Source: CG2-30-51-40 sp041753575
Lineage (GTDB): Bacteria > Desulfobacterota > DSM-4660 > Desulfatiglandales > Desulfatiglandaceae
Reading direction: 5' to 3'
NCBI GenBank assembly: GCA_041753575.1
Contig: JBGSUA010000214.1
Span: 1-64,000 of the forward strand
DNA length: 64,000 nt
The position numbers were made by a program, and so were the translations under genes. The notes beneath the pieces were generated by a model, which ran no database searches, was not told where the DNA came from, and saw nothing but the letters and a program-made list of their open reading frames with translations. Below, piece after piece: positions 9,196 to 17,604 of the stretch (positions are counted from its first letter, which is position 1; every line of letters starts with the position of its first letter).

Positions 9196-9438
9196 TCATG
9201 GCTTCCGCCTTGCCTCTTTTACAGGACTTCGTTTAAGAGCCTCAGCTATCCACTCTTTCGGCGATGGGCTGAGTTCAGTTCTGCCTTTCTCAGCCAAAAC
9301 CAGAGTTTCCCATACCGTAATCGGAGATATGCACAACTCATAATCTTTGTCCTCAAGCAACTCTATGATGTTTATGCCTAATTTGCCAGGGTCCATAAGA
9401 CTCCATAACCATATATGCGGATCCAGCAGGTATTTCAT
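9196..9438 (-). pseudogene. PIN-domain toxin (VapC-like), 3' truncated
   Basis: The 80-residue product starts MKYLLDPHIWLWSL, where a first PIN aspartate is present, and keeps the ISPITVWETLVLAEKGR helix with the conserved glutamate. Intact proteins of this class have about 125-130 residues. The second half with the D-R-x-x-A acidic motif is missing, and the frame ends in an unrelated tail (ARRKP) next to the transposase remnant. The start overlaps the stop of the upstream antitoxin by four bases, the normal operon arrangement. Toxin activity is unlikely without the third acidic site. Confidence 0.7.
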
Positions 9439-9668
9439 TCTGATATGACCTTCCAGTTATCGGTATCTTTTGCCGGAGAGATAATGTCTCCTGTAATCTT
9501 TCCCTTATCCCTCATGCATCCGAGCCATGACTCCTGTTCAGAAAAAGGCACGATTTTTACCAGGAGTCCTTTTTCATCCCTTATAAGCACGGGCTGATGG
9601 GAGTAAATTGTCGAGTCAATAATACTGTGGATAATTTTCTGAAATTTGGAAGGCTCTATCTCTTCCAT
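9435..9668 (-). CDS. Phd/YefM-type antitoxin
   Basis: The 77-residue product (MEEIEPSKFQKIIHSIID...) resembles Phd/YefM antitoxins, with a short DNA-binding N-terminal half, a QPVLIRDEKGLLVKIVPF hairpin, and a charged C-terminal tail that would wrap the toxin. I chose ATG at 9668 because GAGGG lies about nine bases upstream; a longer frame to 9719 has no such site. It overlaps the truncated PIN toxin by four bases. As the toxin is cut short, this antitoxin is an orphan in effect. Confidence 0.7.
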   Translation of the reverse strand: MEEIEPSKFQKIIHSIIDSTIYSHQPVLIRDEKGLLVKIVPFSEQESWLGCMRDKGKITGDIISPAKDTDNWKVISE

Positions 9669-10009
9669 TTGACATGTTCCCTCATCCCTTAAGGTGAGAT
9701 ACGAAATGTCTCGGCGCATTTCTCAGGCAGGATATAATATCGCGATATGAAAGACAACGCAAAAGGAACGGGGAATCCTCTCGCATGGACGCAGGTAGCT
9801 TCAACTTCCAGGCATCATGCATTCGAGGATGCCCTTGACAATTAGGCTGAGTCCAATCTTTGATAGTATTTGATAAAACTGGCATTGTTCCCGGCACTTA
9901 TCCCCAAGGTGACACCCTGCTGCCTGATTGCAAACAAATCACTTGATGGCCAACGGTTGTAGCATTGTCTTAGTTTCCTAATCCGGATTTGGGGTTGGGA
10001 GATGATACA

Positions 10010-11206
10010 TCAGCCAAGCAGGTCTTTCACTCCTTCATCCCACTGTGCCATCATAAGCTCGCCGACTTCGCGGAACTCCGGATGGTCAGCGATATACTTC
10101 GGAATCATCCCCCTTGTTTCGGTTACCGCCGCGGCAATGCGCTTGAAAATATGCGCAATAACACCTACCGGCAGGGAAAGATGCGTCACGGCAAAACGTT
10201 CCAGCACCTTTCGGGGCCACCATTTTTTTGTTCCCTCCAGCGTAAGTGCGGGCACGTCTTTTCTGATATAGGCCGTGGTTGTCACAACGTCGTACACAGG
10301 CGCTAGTGTGACCTTGCCGCCAGGTGAGGCGTAGAGGACGCCGAAGTTCTTCAAATGGGCGTCGCCGTTGCGCGCCATGATCGAGAGCAACAGGGTCGCA
10401 AAAAACTGCTCCCGTGCCGCGATCAGGTGTTCCCCGGAGACGAAGTCTCTGATGCTCCTCGCAACCCGTTCATAACTGCTTCCGTACTTCTTGGAGGTGC
10501 CGAAAGCTTGGAGACTGCACATATCCTCGAATCCCATGGGAACGCCGTCCGGGGTGAGGTCGAAGCGGCGCATTATAAAGAGACCGCCATTGTCTGAGAG
10601 ATAAAATTCAGGCACAGGCAAATCGGAGCGTTTTGCCGCAGTCATGCAAAAATACTCGTTTGCCGCTAAATATGGGTAATCGCTTCCCCACGACTTGACT
10701 ATGTAGCGAGCTGACGCTAATGTGCCTCGCTCTGTGGCATCAAGCAATACCTTAGGTTGAACGCCCGATATACCCGATCGCAGTGCATACCTGACAACAA
10801 GCTCATGGAAAAGTTCACGGGTGTCAGGGTATGTGAGGAGTTCATTGAGGGATTCGGGTGTTTCTGAAATCTGTGGAAAAGCATCTTTGGTGAGGGAGAA
10901 CCGGTTTCTACCAACTTGGTTCCCCCCGGTCACACGCAGAAGCGACAGGTCATCTTCGCCAATCATCTTGGCAATAGCCCGGCGGATGGCCTCCAGCAGG
11001 GCACCCTCCGGCAGGTTCATCTGGAATATGGGATGCAGGTCGCGGCTTACCCAACTCTCAAGCCTTACAGGCATAGTCAGGGAAACCTGGGCATCGGCTC
11101 CGGCCTCCGTTGAGTAGGCGAACACATATTCGCGGTCCCGTTCCCGATCAAGAATACCGGACTTCATCTCTCCGGCCCATACGGCGAGGGACGGTGCGGC
11201 GGCCAT
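10010..11206 (-). CDS. hipA: HipA-family serine/threonine kinase toxin
   Basis: The 398-residue protein has the HipA layout. The N-terminal subdomain contains FQMNLPEGALLEAIR, the ATP loop reads SGVQPKVLL (about 147-155), the catalytic loop is NGDAHLKNFGVL (about 276-287) and the Mg-binding motif is APVYDVV. HipA kinases phosphorylate a translation factor (glutamyl-tRNA synthetase in E. coli) and cause dormancy. All key residues appear present, so it should be active. Its start overlaps the last base of the hipB stop, so the two are translated together. It is somewhat shorter than E. coli HipA (440 residues), within the family range. Confidence 0.9.
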   Translation of the reverse strand: MAAAPSLAVWAGEMKSGILDRERDREYVFAYSTEAGADAQVSLTMPVRLESWVSRDLHPIFQMNLPEGALLEAIRRAIAKMIGEDDLSLLRVTGGNQVGRNRFSLTKDAFPQISETPESLNELLTYPDTRELFHELVVRYALRSGISGVQPKVLLDATERGTLASARYIVKSWGSDYPYLAANEYFCMTAAKRSDLPVPEFYLSDNGGLFIMRRFDLTPDGVPMGFEDMCSLQAFGTSKKYGSSYERVARSIRDFVSGEHLIAAREQFFATLLLSIMARNGDAHLKNFGVLYASPGGKVTLAPVYDVVTTTAYIRKDVPALTLEGTKKWWPRKVLERFAVTHLSLPVGVIAHIFKRIAAAVTETRGMIPKYIADHPEFREVGELMMAQWDEGVKDLLG

Positions 11207-11451
11207 TAGCGGATCTCCTCATCACGCAGTTCTTCCAGAGTTGGAGGCCTTCCCGCCGGCCGGGTTTGCAACTCCAGTCCCAGAAATTCGAGCACCCGGA
11301 TGAGTTTCCTCACGCCGATGTCCTGAACCGTACCTCTCTCGATCTGCCCGATGGTGTTACGACTCATGCCCAGCGCGTTTCCCAACTCTGCCTGGGTAAT
11401 CCTTCGGCTTTTCCGGGCCTGCTGAATCTTTCTACCGATTTCGATTAACAT
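11206..11451 (-). CDS. hipB: HipB-type XRE antitoxin
   Basis: The 81-residue product is an XRE helix-turn-helix protein: ITQAELGNALGMSRNTIGQIERG at about 18-40 is the HTH, and a proline-rich tail (RPAGRPPTLEEL) follows. It represses its own operon in the known systems and neutralises HipA. It lies directly before hipA with one base overlap. The inverted repeat at 11461-11519 is its likely operator. Confidence 0.88.
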   Translation of the reverse strand: MLIEIGRKIQQARKSRRITQAELGNALGMSRNTIGQIERGTVQDIGVRKLIRVLEFLGLELQTRPAGRPPTLEELRDEEIR

Positions 11452-11460
11452 GGATGAATC

Positions 11461-11519
11461 ATATATAATGCATAGTTATAAGTCAAGGAGATAATGACTT
11501 ATATATGATGCATAATTAT
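11461..11519. promoter_or_regulatory. hipBA operator: imperfect inverted repeat in AT-rich leader
   Basis: The arm 11461-11484 (ATATATAATGCATAGTTATAAGTC) and the arm 11496-11519 are imperfect inverted repeats sharing ATGCAT and ATAAGTC blocks, 11 bases apart, starting about 10 bases upstream of hipB. The position and two-arm symmetry are what a HipB dimer-pair operator would need. The AT-rich arms probably overlap the promoter elements. Confidence 0.6.
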
Positions 11520-11685
11520 ATTTTTTGGTACAGGTGCTTATCACCTCGGAGCAAATCCTGATTCTAAGGTGGGGTAAAGGACCGCTCCATACTCATTCAG
11601 CTAAGAGCGGTCCATTGGCCGGGAAGGTTCTTGCACAGGATTAAATTAGGGGCTTAAATTGATTTACCTGGTAAAAAGTTTATTG

Positions 11686-12234
11686 TCACTGCCTTGGCAG
11701 CACATTAGCCGTCACTTCAGCTATTGTCTGAACTGCGTTTAAAAGGCGACTGCTTGCCATCGCGGTTCCAATTGTGAGTGCCAGAACCTCCAGGGAGTCA
11801 ATGTCTTCCTCTGAGGGCTTCCAGGCCTCTCCGCGATACAGGCGCAGGATGCCCAGAACGTCCCGTGCAAAGACGATGGGCACCGATACTATGGAAACAA
11901 TTCCCTCTTCCCTTGCCTTTTCAGGGTACTGAACGGATTTTTCCCTGCTGACATCTTCACAGACAAAGGGCTTCCCATTGAGATTATCGGCGAAGCTCTT
12001 GTCCGCTGAAAGGGTTCCCTTTGTCAGATATGAAGGGCTCAGTCCGAAGGTGGCAAGCATCTCCAGTTCCTTATAATCGGGATTAAGGAAAAAAACAGCG
12101 CATCCTTTTACTGCCAAATCGGCAACAAGTAGCTGAACTATGCCATTAGCCATGGCGTCGAGGCTCTCGGATTCGGACGCTACCCTGATGGCTTTCTTCA
12201 TCGTCTTCATGTCTATCTTATTCAGCGCGCTCAT
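11686..12234 (-). CDS. GAF domain protein
   Basis: The 182-residue soluble protein is almost entirely one GAF domain: ESESLDAMANGIVQLLVADL helix, CAVFFLNPDYKELEMLATFG strands, a KPFVCEDVSREKSVQYPEKA loop, and IVSIVSVPIVFARDVLGILRLY. There is no output domain, so it probably binds a small molecule or senses redox state for a partner. The upstream universal stress protein gene ends 34 bases before it on the same strand, so the two form a small operon. Ligand unknown. Confidence 0.8.
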   Translation of the reverse strand: MSALNKIDMKTMKKAIRVASESESLDAMANGIVQLLVADLAVKGCAVFFLNPDYKELEMLATFGLSPSYLTKGTLSADKSFADNLNGKPFVCEDVSREKSVQYPEKAREEGIVSIVSVPIVFARDVLGILRLYRGEAWKPSEEDIDSLEVLALTIGTAMASSRLLNAVQTIAEVTANVLPRQ

Positions 12235-12268
12235 TGGACACCTCCATCCAAAACAATCCGGGTTTCAC

Positions 12269-12733
12269 CTAGGTGGGAATGCAGACCGTAACGTCTTTTA
12301 CCGTTGAAAGTATCTTGTCGTGTACGCTCTTCGCGAAAAGCTTACTTACCTTCCCTGGGGTAGGTGTAAGAACAACTACATTGTAACGGCCCTTAATAAC
12401 CGTATCAATTATCTCGTCAGCCACATTCTTGTCCCGCCTCTTAAATATTATGTCAATCTGAGCCGGGGAAAAGCCTCTTTTTGTAAAGTATTGCTTCGCA
12501 ATCTCAAGGCCTTCTCTCTTTCTCTTAAGTTCTTCTGAAAGGTAGAGAAGCCCTCCTTTCATTTTAGCGAGTTCCGGATTTGCAGTTAGATCAATCTCCG
12601 GGACGGGGGGATAGGCGTTAAAGATGCTTATCCCCGCATCATGCCTTTTCGCAAGCATGGTTACAATAAAGTCAAATGCCTTCCAGTCATGCACCGAGAA
12701 ATTGTAAGGAACCAAAACCTTAACCGCAGTCAT
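12269..12733 (-). CDS. Universal stress protein (UspA family)
   Basis: The 154-residue protein has the UspA fold: an initial strand VKVLVPYNFS, then YNVVVLTPTPGKVSKLFAKSVHDKILS near the end. The usual ATP motif G-2x-G-9x-G(S/T) is not clear (TPGKVSKLFAKSVHDK), so it may be a non-ATP-binding member. First gene of a two-gene unit with the GAF protein. Its start has AGGAGGA upstream. Confidence 0.75.
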   Translation of the reverse strand: MTAVKVLVPYNFSVHDWKAFDFIVTMLAKRHDAGISIFNAYPPVPEIDLTANPELAKMKGGLLYLSEELKRKREGLEIAKQYFTKRGFSPAQIDIIFKRRDKNVADEIIDTVIKGRYNVVVLTPTPGKVSKLFAKSVHDKILSTVKDVTVCIPT

Positions 12734-13245
12734 ATCTTCCTCCTTTCATTAATGGTTGATAAAAGCTACAAAAGCACAACCCTTTGAGGACTAAAAGCCA
12801 TGGTTAGGAAAGGCTCCCTCTGCTCAGAGCGCTAAACTAGGCGCTAAATGAACCCGGGGGAACTCATTTTATACTATATGAAAGCTATAGGAAAAATATA
12901 ATGCCTGTCAACTGTAAACATTTTCCCGGCTGCAGGCCTTGAGAAGATATCTCGCGAGAACCTAATTTCAAGCCGGTGGAACTCCTTGGAACTCGTGAAC
13001 TTCTATCCCGCAGCACAGGGTCTTTGTAAACCGACCGATGAATGATTAAAATAAAACGGCGTGCATTATCCGGAGGACCGATGGACGCGGACGGCGTTTA
13101 TATGAAAATGGATCGTCATACCGGCACTGGCTGGAATCCATTATTTTAACATGAATTCCGGATCGGGTCCGTAATGAGAGGGTGGGGATTGATCCTTTGT
13201 TGTGCCAGGCCTGAGCATGGGGGGTTACCTAGAGGGAGATTGAGG
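12734..13245. other. Intergenic spacer with one copy of a dispersed repeat
   Basis: This is about 510 bases between divergent genes (UspA leftward, RseC rightward), so it should hold both promoters. The only clear structure is the repeat copy at 13094-13172. No open frame was recognised. Confidence 0.5.
13094..13172. repeat. Dispersed repeat copy 1 (diverged)
   Basis: It begins GCGTTTATATGAAAATGGAT and goes on to a TGAATTCCGGATCGGGTCCG block. The same start and the ATTCCGGATCGAGTCCGGAAT hairpin occur in the copy at 42746-42899 and, reversed, at 29631-29759. This copy has lost part of the hairpin symmetry. Confidence 0.65.
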
Positions 13246-13710
13246 ATGGTTAGAGAGCAGGGGACAGTAGAGGGGCTCAAGGGCGGGAAGTCCGTGGTCA
13301 GAATAGAGCGCTCATCGGCCTGTGCCTCATGCGAGTCAAAGGCATCCTGCCACATAGAGGGCGACAAGGAACTCCTTGTTGAGGTGAGGAACATATTGGG
13401 TGCTAGGGAAGGCGATAGGGTGGAGATAAGCATGCCGACCGCGTCGGTGATGAAGATCTCCGCCTTTGTCTATATAGTTCCGGTCGCGGGACTTATCGCT
13501 GGAGCCATCCTGGGGGGGTGGCTGGCGGATTTATTTCCGATTGGGGATAATGCCTCAAGGGTTCTGGGAGGAGCCCTGGGCCTGGGGCTGAGCCTTGCAA
13601 TCGTAATATACTTCGACCGCTCTGTGCGCTCCAGACCCGATTATCAACCCAGCATGACGCGGATCATCAGGAAGGCTGACGTAATCCCTCCATCCGGCGG
13701 TAACAGATAA
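13246..13710 (+). CDS. rseC: RseC/SoxR-reducing system protein
   Basis: The 154-residue membrane protein has an RseC N-terminal domain with IERSSACASC...C (a CxxC plus a third cysteine at SCH), followed by two transmembrane spans (AFVYIVPVAGLIAGAILGGW and VLGGALGLGLSLAIVIYF). In known systems RseC works with Rsx/Rnf proteins to keep SoxR reduced. Its place beside rnf supports a link to this Rnf complex. ATG at 13246 follows AGGGAGATTGAGG and the N-terminus then matches the family; a longer frame from 13174 looks spurious. The last 44 bases overlap the 3' end of rnfB on the opposite strand. Confidence 0.78.
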   Translation: MVREQGTVEGLKGGKSVVRIERSSACASCESKASCHIEGDKELLVEVRNILGAREGDRVEISMPTASVMKISAFVYIVPVAGLIAGAILGGWLADLFPIGDNASRVLGGALGLGLSLAIVIYFDRSVRSRPDYQPSMTRIIRKADVIPPSGGNR

Positions 13711-15724
13711 GACCGCATTTAAGACATCTTGAGGCCTCTGCCTTTGCCTGATCCTCACTAAGACCAAGTTCTATCTCGGCATTCGGATCATCGCGACGCC
13801 CGGCATCCCCCAACTGAGGCATCTTTGTGCGGGGGATCTTTTCAACGGGCTGGAGTTCACGGACATTCAAGATGTCCATGCCATTTCTTACCATATTGAT
13901 GGGGGGCTCAATATCTCTTCCTGTAAGAAAGCGATTCACGGATACTGCAGCTCTTCTTCCGGCGCCGATGGCCTCCACAACGGCTTTGTAATCGCTGACT
14001 GCCTCGCCCGGCCTGAATATTCCTATATCCTGTCCGGCAAACGGGCTAGCGTAAGGAGGGAGGCTTTGCCAAGCCATGGCCCTATCGTCCGCTACCTGAT
14101 CCTGTCCGTCACCTTCCCGTGCGACATAAATGAGTTCAGGGAAACGTCCAGCCCCGACAAGCAAGAGATCAACCGCCAAAAGATCTCCTAATCCCTGGGC
14201 GGTTCCCTCACCGGAAACACGCGCTATTTCAACGTGGGCCAAGCTGTCTCCCTGGCCCATAATACGAGTTACCGCCCTGCTGAAATGAAGCTTGATTCCG
14301 GCGGCCTCAGCCGCCTCAATTTGAGCCTTGGGAAAGGGGGTTTCGGAGCTGGGCATCCGGAAAACCAAGTGTACGCTTGCCGCTCCTTTTTCTTTAGAGG
14401 CTAGGGCGGCCTTTATGGCCGCTGCTCCTCCACCCAGAATCATGACGTTTTTGCCTGCCACCGTGCCAGCCTGGTTTTTCATGATAAAATCGAGTAACAG
14501 GCGGATGCCCGGCATTACCTTGTCTCGGTCGCCGGCTGGCATCTGACTATCCCAGCCTCCAACGGCCACGAGAACGGCGCTGAATCCATGACGCAGAAGA
14601 GAGGCTACTGTGAAATCTCTTCCCAATCTTTGATTCATCTTTACCTCGACGCCTGCCTCCAGTATCCCCTCAATTTCATAGTCCACCACCTTCTGCGGGA
14701 GTCTGTTCTCAGCTATGCCTGTCCGAAGAAGACCTCCAAGCCGGGAAGATCCCTCAAACAAAGCGACGTCATGTCCCATTCGGTTTAAGAAATAAGATGA
14801 GGTCAGGCCCTCGGCCCCGCCTCCGATAACGGCTACCTTCTTGCCGGAAGAAGGGGCTCGCGGGATCTGAACATGGCTGCCGCTCTGCATCTCATAGTCA
14901 GCGGCGAAACGCTTCAGGAAATTAATCGCCACGGGCTCATCCACCAGATTTCTCCTGCATTCATCTTCGCACGGATGGACGCATATCCGCCCGCACACAA
15001 GGGGGAGCGGGTTGGTCTGCTTTATTACCCTGAGCGCTCCTGCAAAGTCTCCTTCCTTGATCTTGCTGATGTAGATCGGTATCTCAATGCCTGCCGGGCA
15101 TGCCCTTTGGCAGGGGGCTGTGCATTCATCCGTCTTGTATTCCCTTTCAATCTTCCTCGTGTTGGATGTAAGTGTGATTATATGTTTCGGACATACCCTC
15201 TCACAGGTTCCACATCCGGTGCATTTATCCGTATTTACAACAGGAAGATTGTCCGGTCCCATTGACAGTGCCCCAAAAGGGCATGCCCTTACACACGTCC
15301 CGAGCCCAAGGCAGCCTATAGGGCAGACCTTGGATCCTCCATGCAGAAGGCTAGCGGCCCGGCAGTCCATTATTCCTTCATAGATGAATTTTCTGTCAGC
15401 ATCCTGATAGCCGTAAGTGCATCCCGGCCTGGCGAAATCCGGTTCTTTAGCCTCAAGGGAGACACCCAGGATTCTTGCGATATCCGCGGCTACATCCGGG
15501 CCTCCGGCCACGCAGGAGCCTGCGGTGGATTTGCCGGCAACTATGGCCTCTGCGTTTGCGCCGCATCCTGGAAAACCGCACCCGCCGCAGTTGGCGCCAG
15601 GGAGCGCGGCCGATACGGCCTCTATCTTAGGATCCACATACACATAAAAAATCTTTGAAGCCAATGCGAGACCCAGCCCGCAAACGGCCCCCAGACCTCC
15701 CATGATCAAAATTCCGGTGAGCAT
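13667..15724 (-). CDS. rnfB: RnfB fused to GltD/NfnB-like FAD oxidoreductase
   Basis: The 685-residue protein is a fusion. Residues 1-30 are a membrane anchor. GANCGGCGFPGCG (about 44-56) starts the RnfB 4Fe-4S domain, and two further 4Fe-4S clusters follow (CLGLGTCVRACPFG, CTGCGTCERVCPK). From about 190 comes a GltD-type module: CTAPCQRACPAGIEIP and CGRICVHPCEDECRR clusters, the FAD motif VIGGGAEGL near 295, a second dinucleotide motif ILGGGAAA near 430, and a final RCLKCGLICY. RnfB normally takes electrons from ferredoxin; the added half resembles the NADPH/FAD subunits of glutamate synthase and NfnB. It could let Rnf exchange electrons with NAD(P)H directly. Last gene of the operon. Start chosen at ATG 15724 after AAGGAGG. 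Confidence 0.88.
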   Translation of the reverse strand: MLTGILIMGGLGAVCGLGLALASKIFYVYVDPKIEAVSAALPGANCGGCGFPGCGANAEAIVAGKSTAGSCVAGGPDVAADIARILGVSLEAKEPDFARPGCTYGYQDADRKFIYEGIMDCRAASLLHGGSKVCPIGCLGLGTCVRACPFGALSMGPDNLPVVNTDKCTGCGTCERVCPKHIITLTSNTRKIEREYKTDECTAPCQRACPAGIEIPIYISKIKEGDFAGALRVIKQTNPLPLVCGRICVHPCEDECRRNLVDEPVAINFLKRFAADYEMQSGSHVQIPRAPSSGKKVAVIGGGAEGLTSSYFLNRMGHDVALFEGSSRLGGLLRTGIAENRLPQKVVDYEIEGILEAGVEVKMNQRLGRDFTVASLLRHGFSAVLVAVGGWDSQMPAGDRDKVMPGIRLLLDFIMKNQAGTVAGKNVMILGGGAAAIKAALASKEKGAASVHLVFRMPSSETPFPKAQIEAAEAAGIKLHFSRAVTRIMGQGDSLAHVEIARVSGEGTAQGLGDLLAVDLLLVGAGRFPELIYVAREGDGQDQVADDRAMAWQSLPPYASPFAGQDIGIFRPGEAVSDYKAVVEAIGAGRRAAVSVNRFLTGRDIEPPINMVRNGMDILNVRELQPVEKIPRTKMPQLGDAGRRDDPNAEIELGLSEDQAKAEASRCLKCGLICYRRMEGLRQPS

Positions 15725-15806
15725 CAAATTCCTCCTTACCGAGAAACATCAAATACGTGAGTCCATCTCAAATCCGACCCATTCGAAAGCGCCTACGGGG
15801 CGGGAA

Positions 15807-16382
15807 TCAGACCATACCCTTGAAGGCGAAAAACGCAAGGGACATCATGCCCGCTGTGACCAGTCCGATGGAGGTGTCCTGAAGAGGTTTGGGTACCCGT
15901 GCCAGGAGTATTCTTTCCCGCACCCCCGCAAAAAGTACCAGCGCAAGACCGAAGCCCGCAGCATAACTGAAGGAGGAGACCAGACATTCCATGAAGCTGT
16001 ATTCCTCCTTGATGTTTATCAGGCACACACCCATGACGGCACAATTGGTGGTGATCAGGGGAAGGAATATCCCCAACCCGGCGTACAGTCCCGGGATGCT
16101 TTTCTTGAGGAACAATTCCACGAACTGGACCAGGGCCGCAATCACAAGGATGAATGATAAGGTCCTCAGAAACTCATAACCGAAGGGTTTGAGAACGAAA
16201 TATTCCGTGACCCAGGTGATGGCCCCTGCCATCACGAGGACGAATACAACCGCCATACCCATTCCTACAGCGGTTTCCATCTTCTTGGAGGTGCCCAGAA
16301 AAGGGCAGTTCCCAAGATACTGCATTAGCAGGATGTTGTTTACAAAGATGCAGCTTATGAAAAGAAGCAGATAGTCGCCCAT
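15807..16382 (-). CDS. rnfA: Rnf complex membrane subunit RnfA
   Basis: The 191-residue protein has six predicted membrane spans and typical RnfA features: NNILLMQYLGNCPFLGTSKK near the start and LPLITTNCAVMGVCLIN in the middle, with the cysteines that hold the intramembrane iron-sulfur cluster with RnfE. It forms the ion-translocating core. It starts nine bases after the rnfE stop. Confidence 0.93.
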   Translation of the reverse strand: MGDYLLLFISCIFVNNILLMQYLGNCPFLGTSKKMETAVGMGMAVVFVLVMAGAITWVTEYFVLKPFGYEFLRTLSFILVIAALVQFVELFLKKSIPGLYAGLGIFLPLITTNCAVMGVCLINIKEEYSFMECLVSSFSYAAGFGLALVLFAGVRERILLARVPKPLQDTSIGLVTAGMMSLAFFAFKGMV

Positions 16383-16391
16383 GTCATCCCC

Positions 16392-16988
16392 CTATTTCTT
16401 ACCAATGGCATTCATGACGCAGAGCATCAGTCCCAGGCACATAAATGCCCCCGGGGCCTCAACCATGAAGCGGAACGGCTCAAAGTCCGGTCCGAACACG
16501 GCGATCTTGTAAAAGGTTCCGTTTCCCAGGATCTCCCTTATGGCGGAGAGGGCCGTGAGCGCCAGGGTGTAACCTATACCCATGCCCAAGCCATCCGCCA
16601 GTGAGGCCGCGGCCCCGTTTTTTGCCGCGAAGGCCTCGGCCCGTCCCAACAGGATACAGTTGACAACAATCAGCGGGATGAAGATTCCGAGTTGGAGAAA
16701 GAGCGGATACACAAAGGCCTGCATGGTGAGTTCCACCACGGTGACGAAGGTCGCTATGATGACGATGTAGCACGCGATTCGAACCTCCTTGGGAATCACA
16801 TTCCTTAGAAGCGAGATAAGCACATTGGAGCAGACCAATACGAAGGTGACGGCCACGCCCATTCCAATGCCGTTATCCACGCTTTTCGTGATGGCCAGGG
16901 TCGGACAAAGGCCCAGCACCAATCGGAAAGGGGGTACTTCGACCCACAACCCCTTTGAAAACTCCTGAAGCACGCTCTTTTTTGCCAT
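16392..16988 (-). CDS. rnfE: Rnf complex membrane subunit RnfE
   Basis: The 198-residue protein is a paralogue of RnfA with six spans: LVLGLCPTLAITKSVDNGIG near the N-terminus and IPLIVVNCILLGRAEAFA in the middle, carrying cysteines equivalent to those of RnfA. It pairs with RnfA in the membrane. AGGAG lies upstream of ATG 16988. The gap to rnfG is 21 bases. Confidence 0.93.
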   Translation of the reverse strand: MAKKSVLQEFSKGLWVEVPPFRLVLGLCPTLAITKSVDNGIGMGVAVTFVLVCSNVLISLLRNVIPKEVRIACYIVIIATFVTVVELTMQAFVYPLFLQLGIFIPLIVVNCILLGRAEAFAAKNGAAASLADGLGMGIGYTLALTALSAIREILGNGTFYKIAVFGPDFEPFRFMVEAPGAFMCLGLMLCVMNAIGKK

Positions 16989-17009
16989 ATTTTACTATCT
17001 CCTGTAGCG

Positions 17010-17600
17010 TTATGCCTTTTCCTTAAGTTTCTGGAGGATGGCGGGTTTCAGACGCTGGTAGGCCTCGGAGACGCTCAAGAGGGCTCCGCAAACGCCTCTG
17101 GATGTCACGGTGGCGCCGCTCAGGGCGTCAATCTGTCCTCCGTCCGCCTTCACCTTGAAAGGATCGGTAATGGGTTTTCCCTTGAACTGGGCTGCAAAGG
17201 CGGGGTCTTCTTTAGCCCTTGAGCCGAGCCCCGGGGTCTCGCTGTGTGTGGTCACTCCCACGCCGAGGATTTGGTCATTTTCAACATTGATGGCCACAAG
17301 GACGCCTATGTCACCGCCGAAGCCTTTACCGAATCCCTCAATGGCCACGGTATTCTTCTTGCCGTTGAAGACTCCCACAAAGCAGTTCACTTCTCCTTTA
17401 TCCAGGGGGATCTTCAACCGGTCGGCCAGAGGATCGTTGCTGGCATCCTTGAATATGGCCTTGAGAACCGGCCCCTTTACAAACTTGAGCTGCTGGTATT
17501 CGATCCTCTCCTGCGTTCCGCTCTTCACCGCCGCCAGGAGACCCCCAGACACAAGGCTTATGATGGTCACCGCCGCAAAGAGTCTCAATAACTGAGCCAT
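17010..17600 (-). CDS. rnfG: Rnf complex flavoprotein subunit RnfG
   Basis: The 196-residue protein has one N-terminal membrane anchor (about 5-25) and an FMN-binding domain. The ApbE recognition motif D-x-x-S-G-A-T is DALSGAT at 158-164, so FMN should be covalently bound at Thr164. ETPGLGSRA at about 121-129 is also family-typical. Start 17600 was chosen over 17645 because GGAGGG lies upstream and this gives four bases from the rnfD stop. Confidence 0.92.
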   Translation of the reverse strand: MAQLLRLFAAVTIISLVSGGLLAAVKSGTQERIEYQQLKFVKGPVLKAIFKDASNDPLADRLKIPLDKGEVNCFVGVFNGKKNTVAIEGFGKGFGGDIGVLVAINVENDQILGVGVTTHSETPGLGSRAKEDPAFAAQFKGKPITDPFKVKADGGQIDALSGATVTSRGVCGALLSVSEAYQRLKPAILQKLKEKA

Positions 17601-17604
17601 ATTT

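Noticed and set aside
9757..9855. A 32-codon plus-strand frame starting MKDNAKGTGNP
   Set aside because: Too short and without a clear ribosome binding site or family; coding status cannot be supported.
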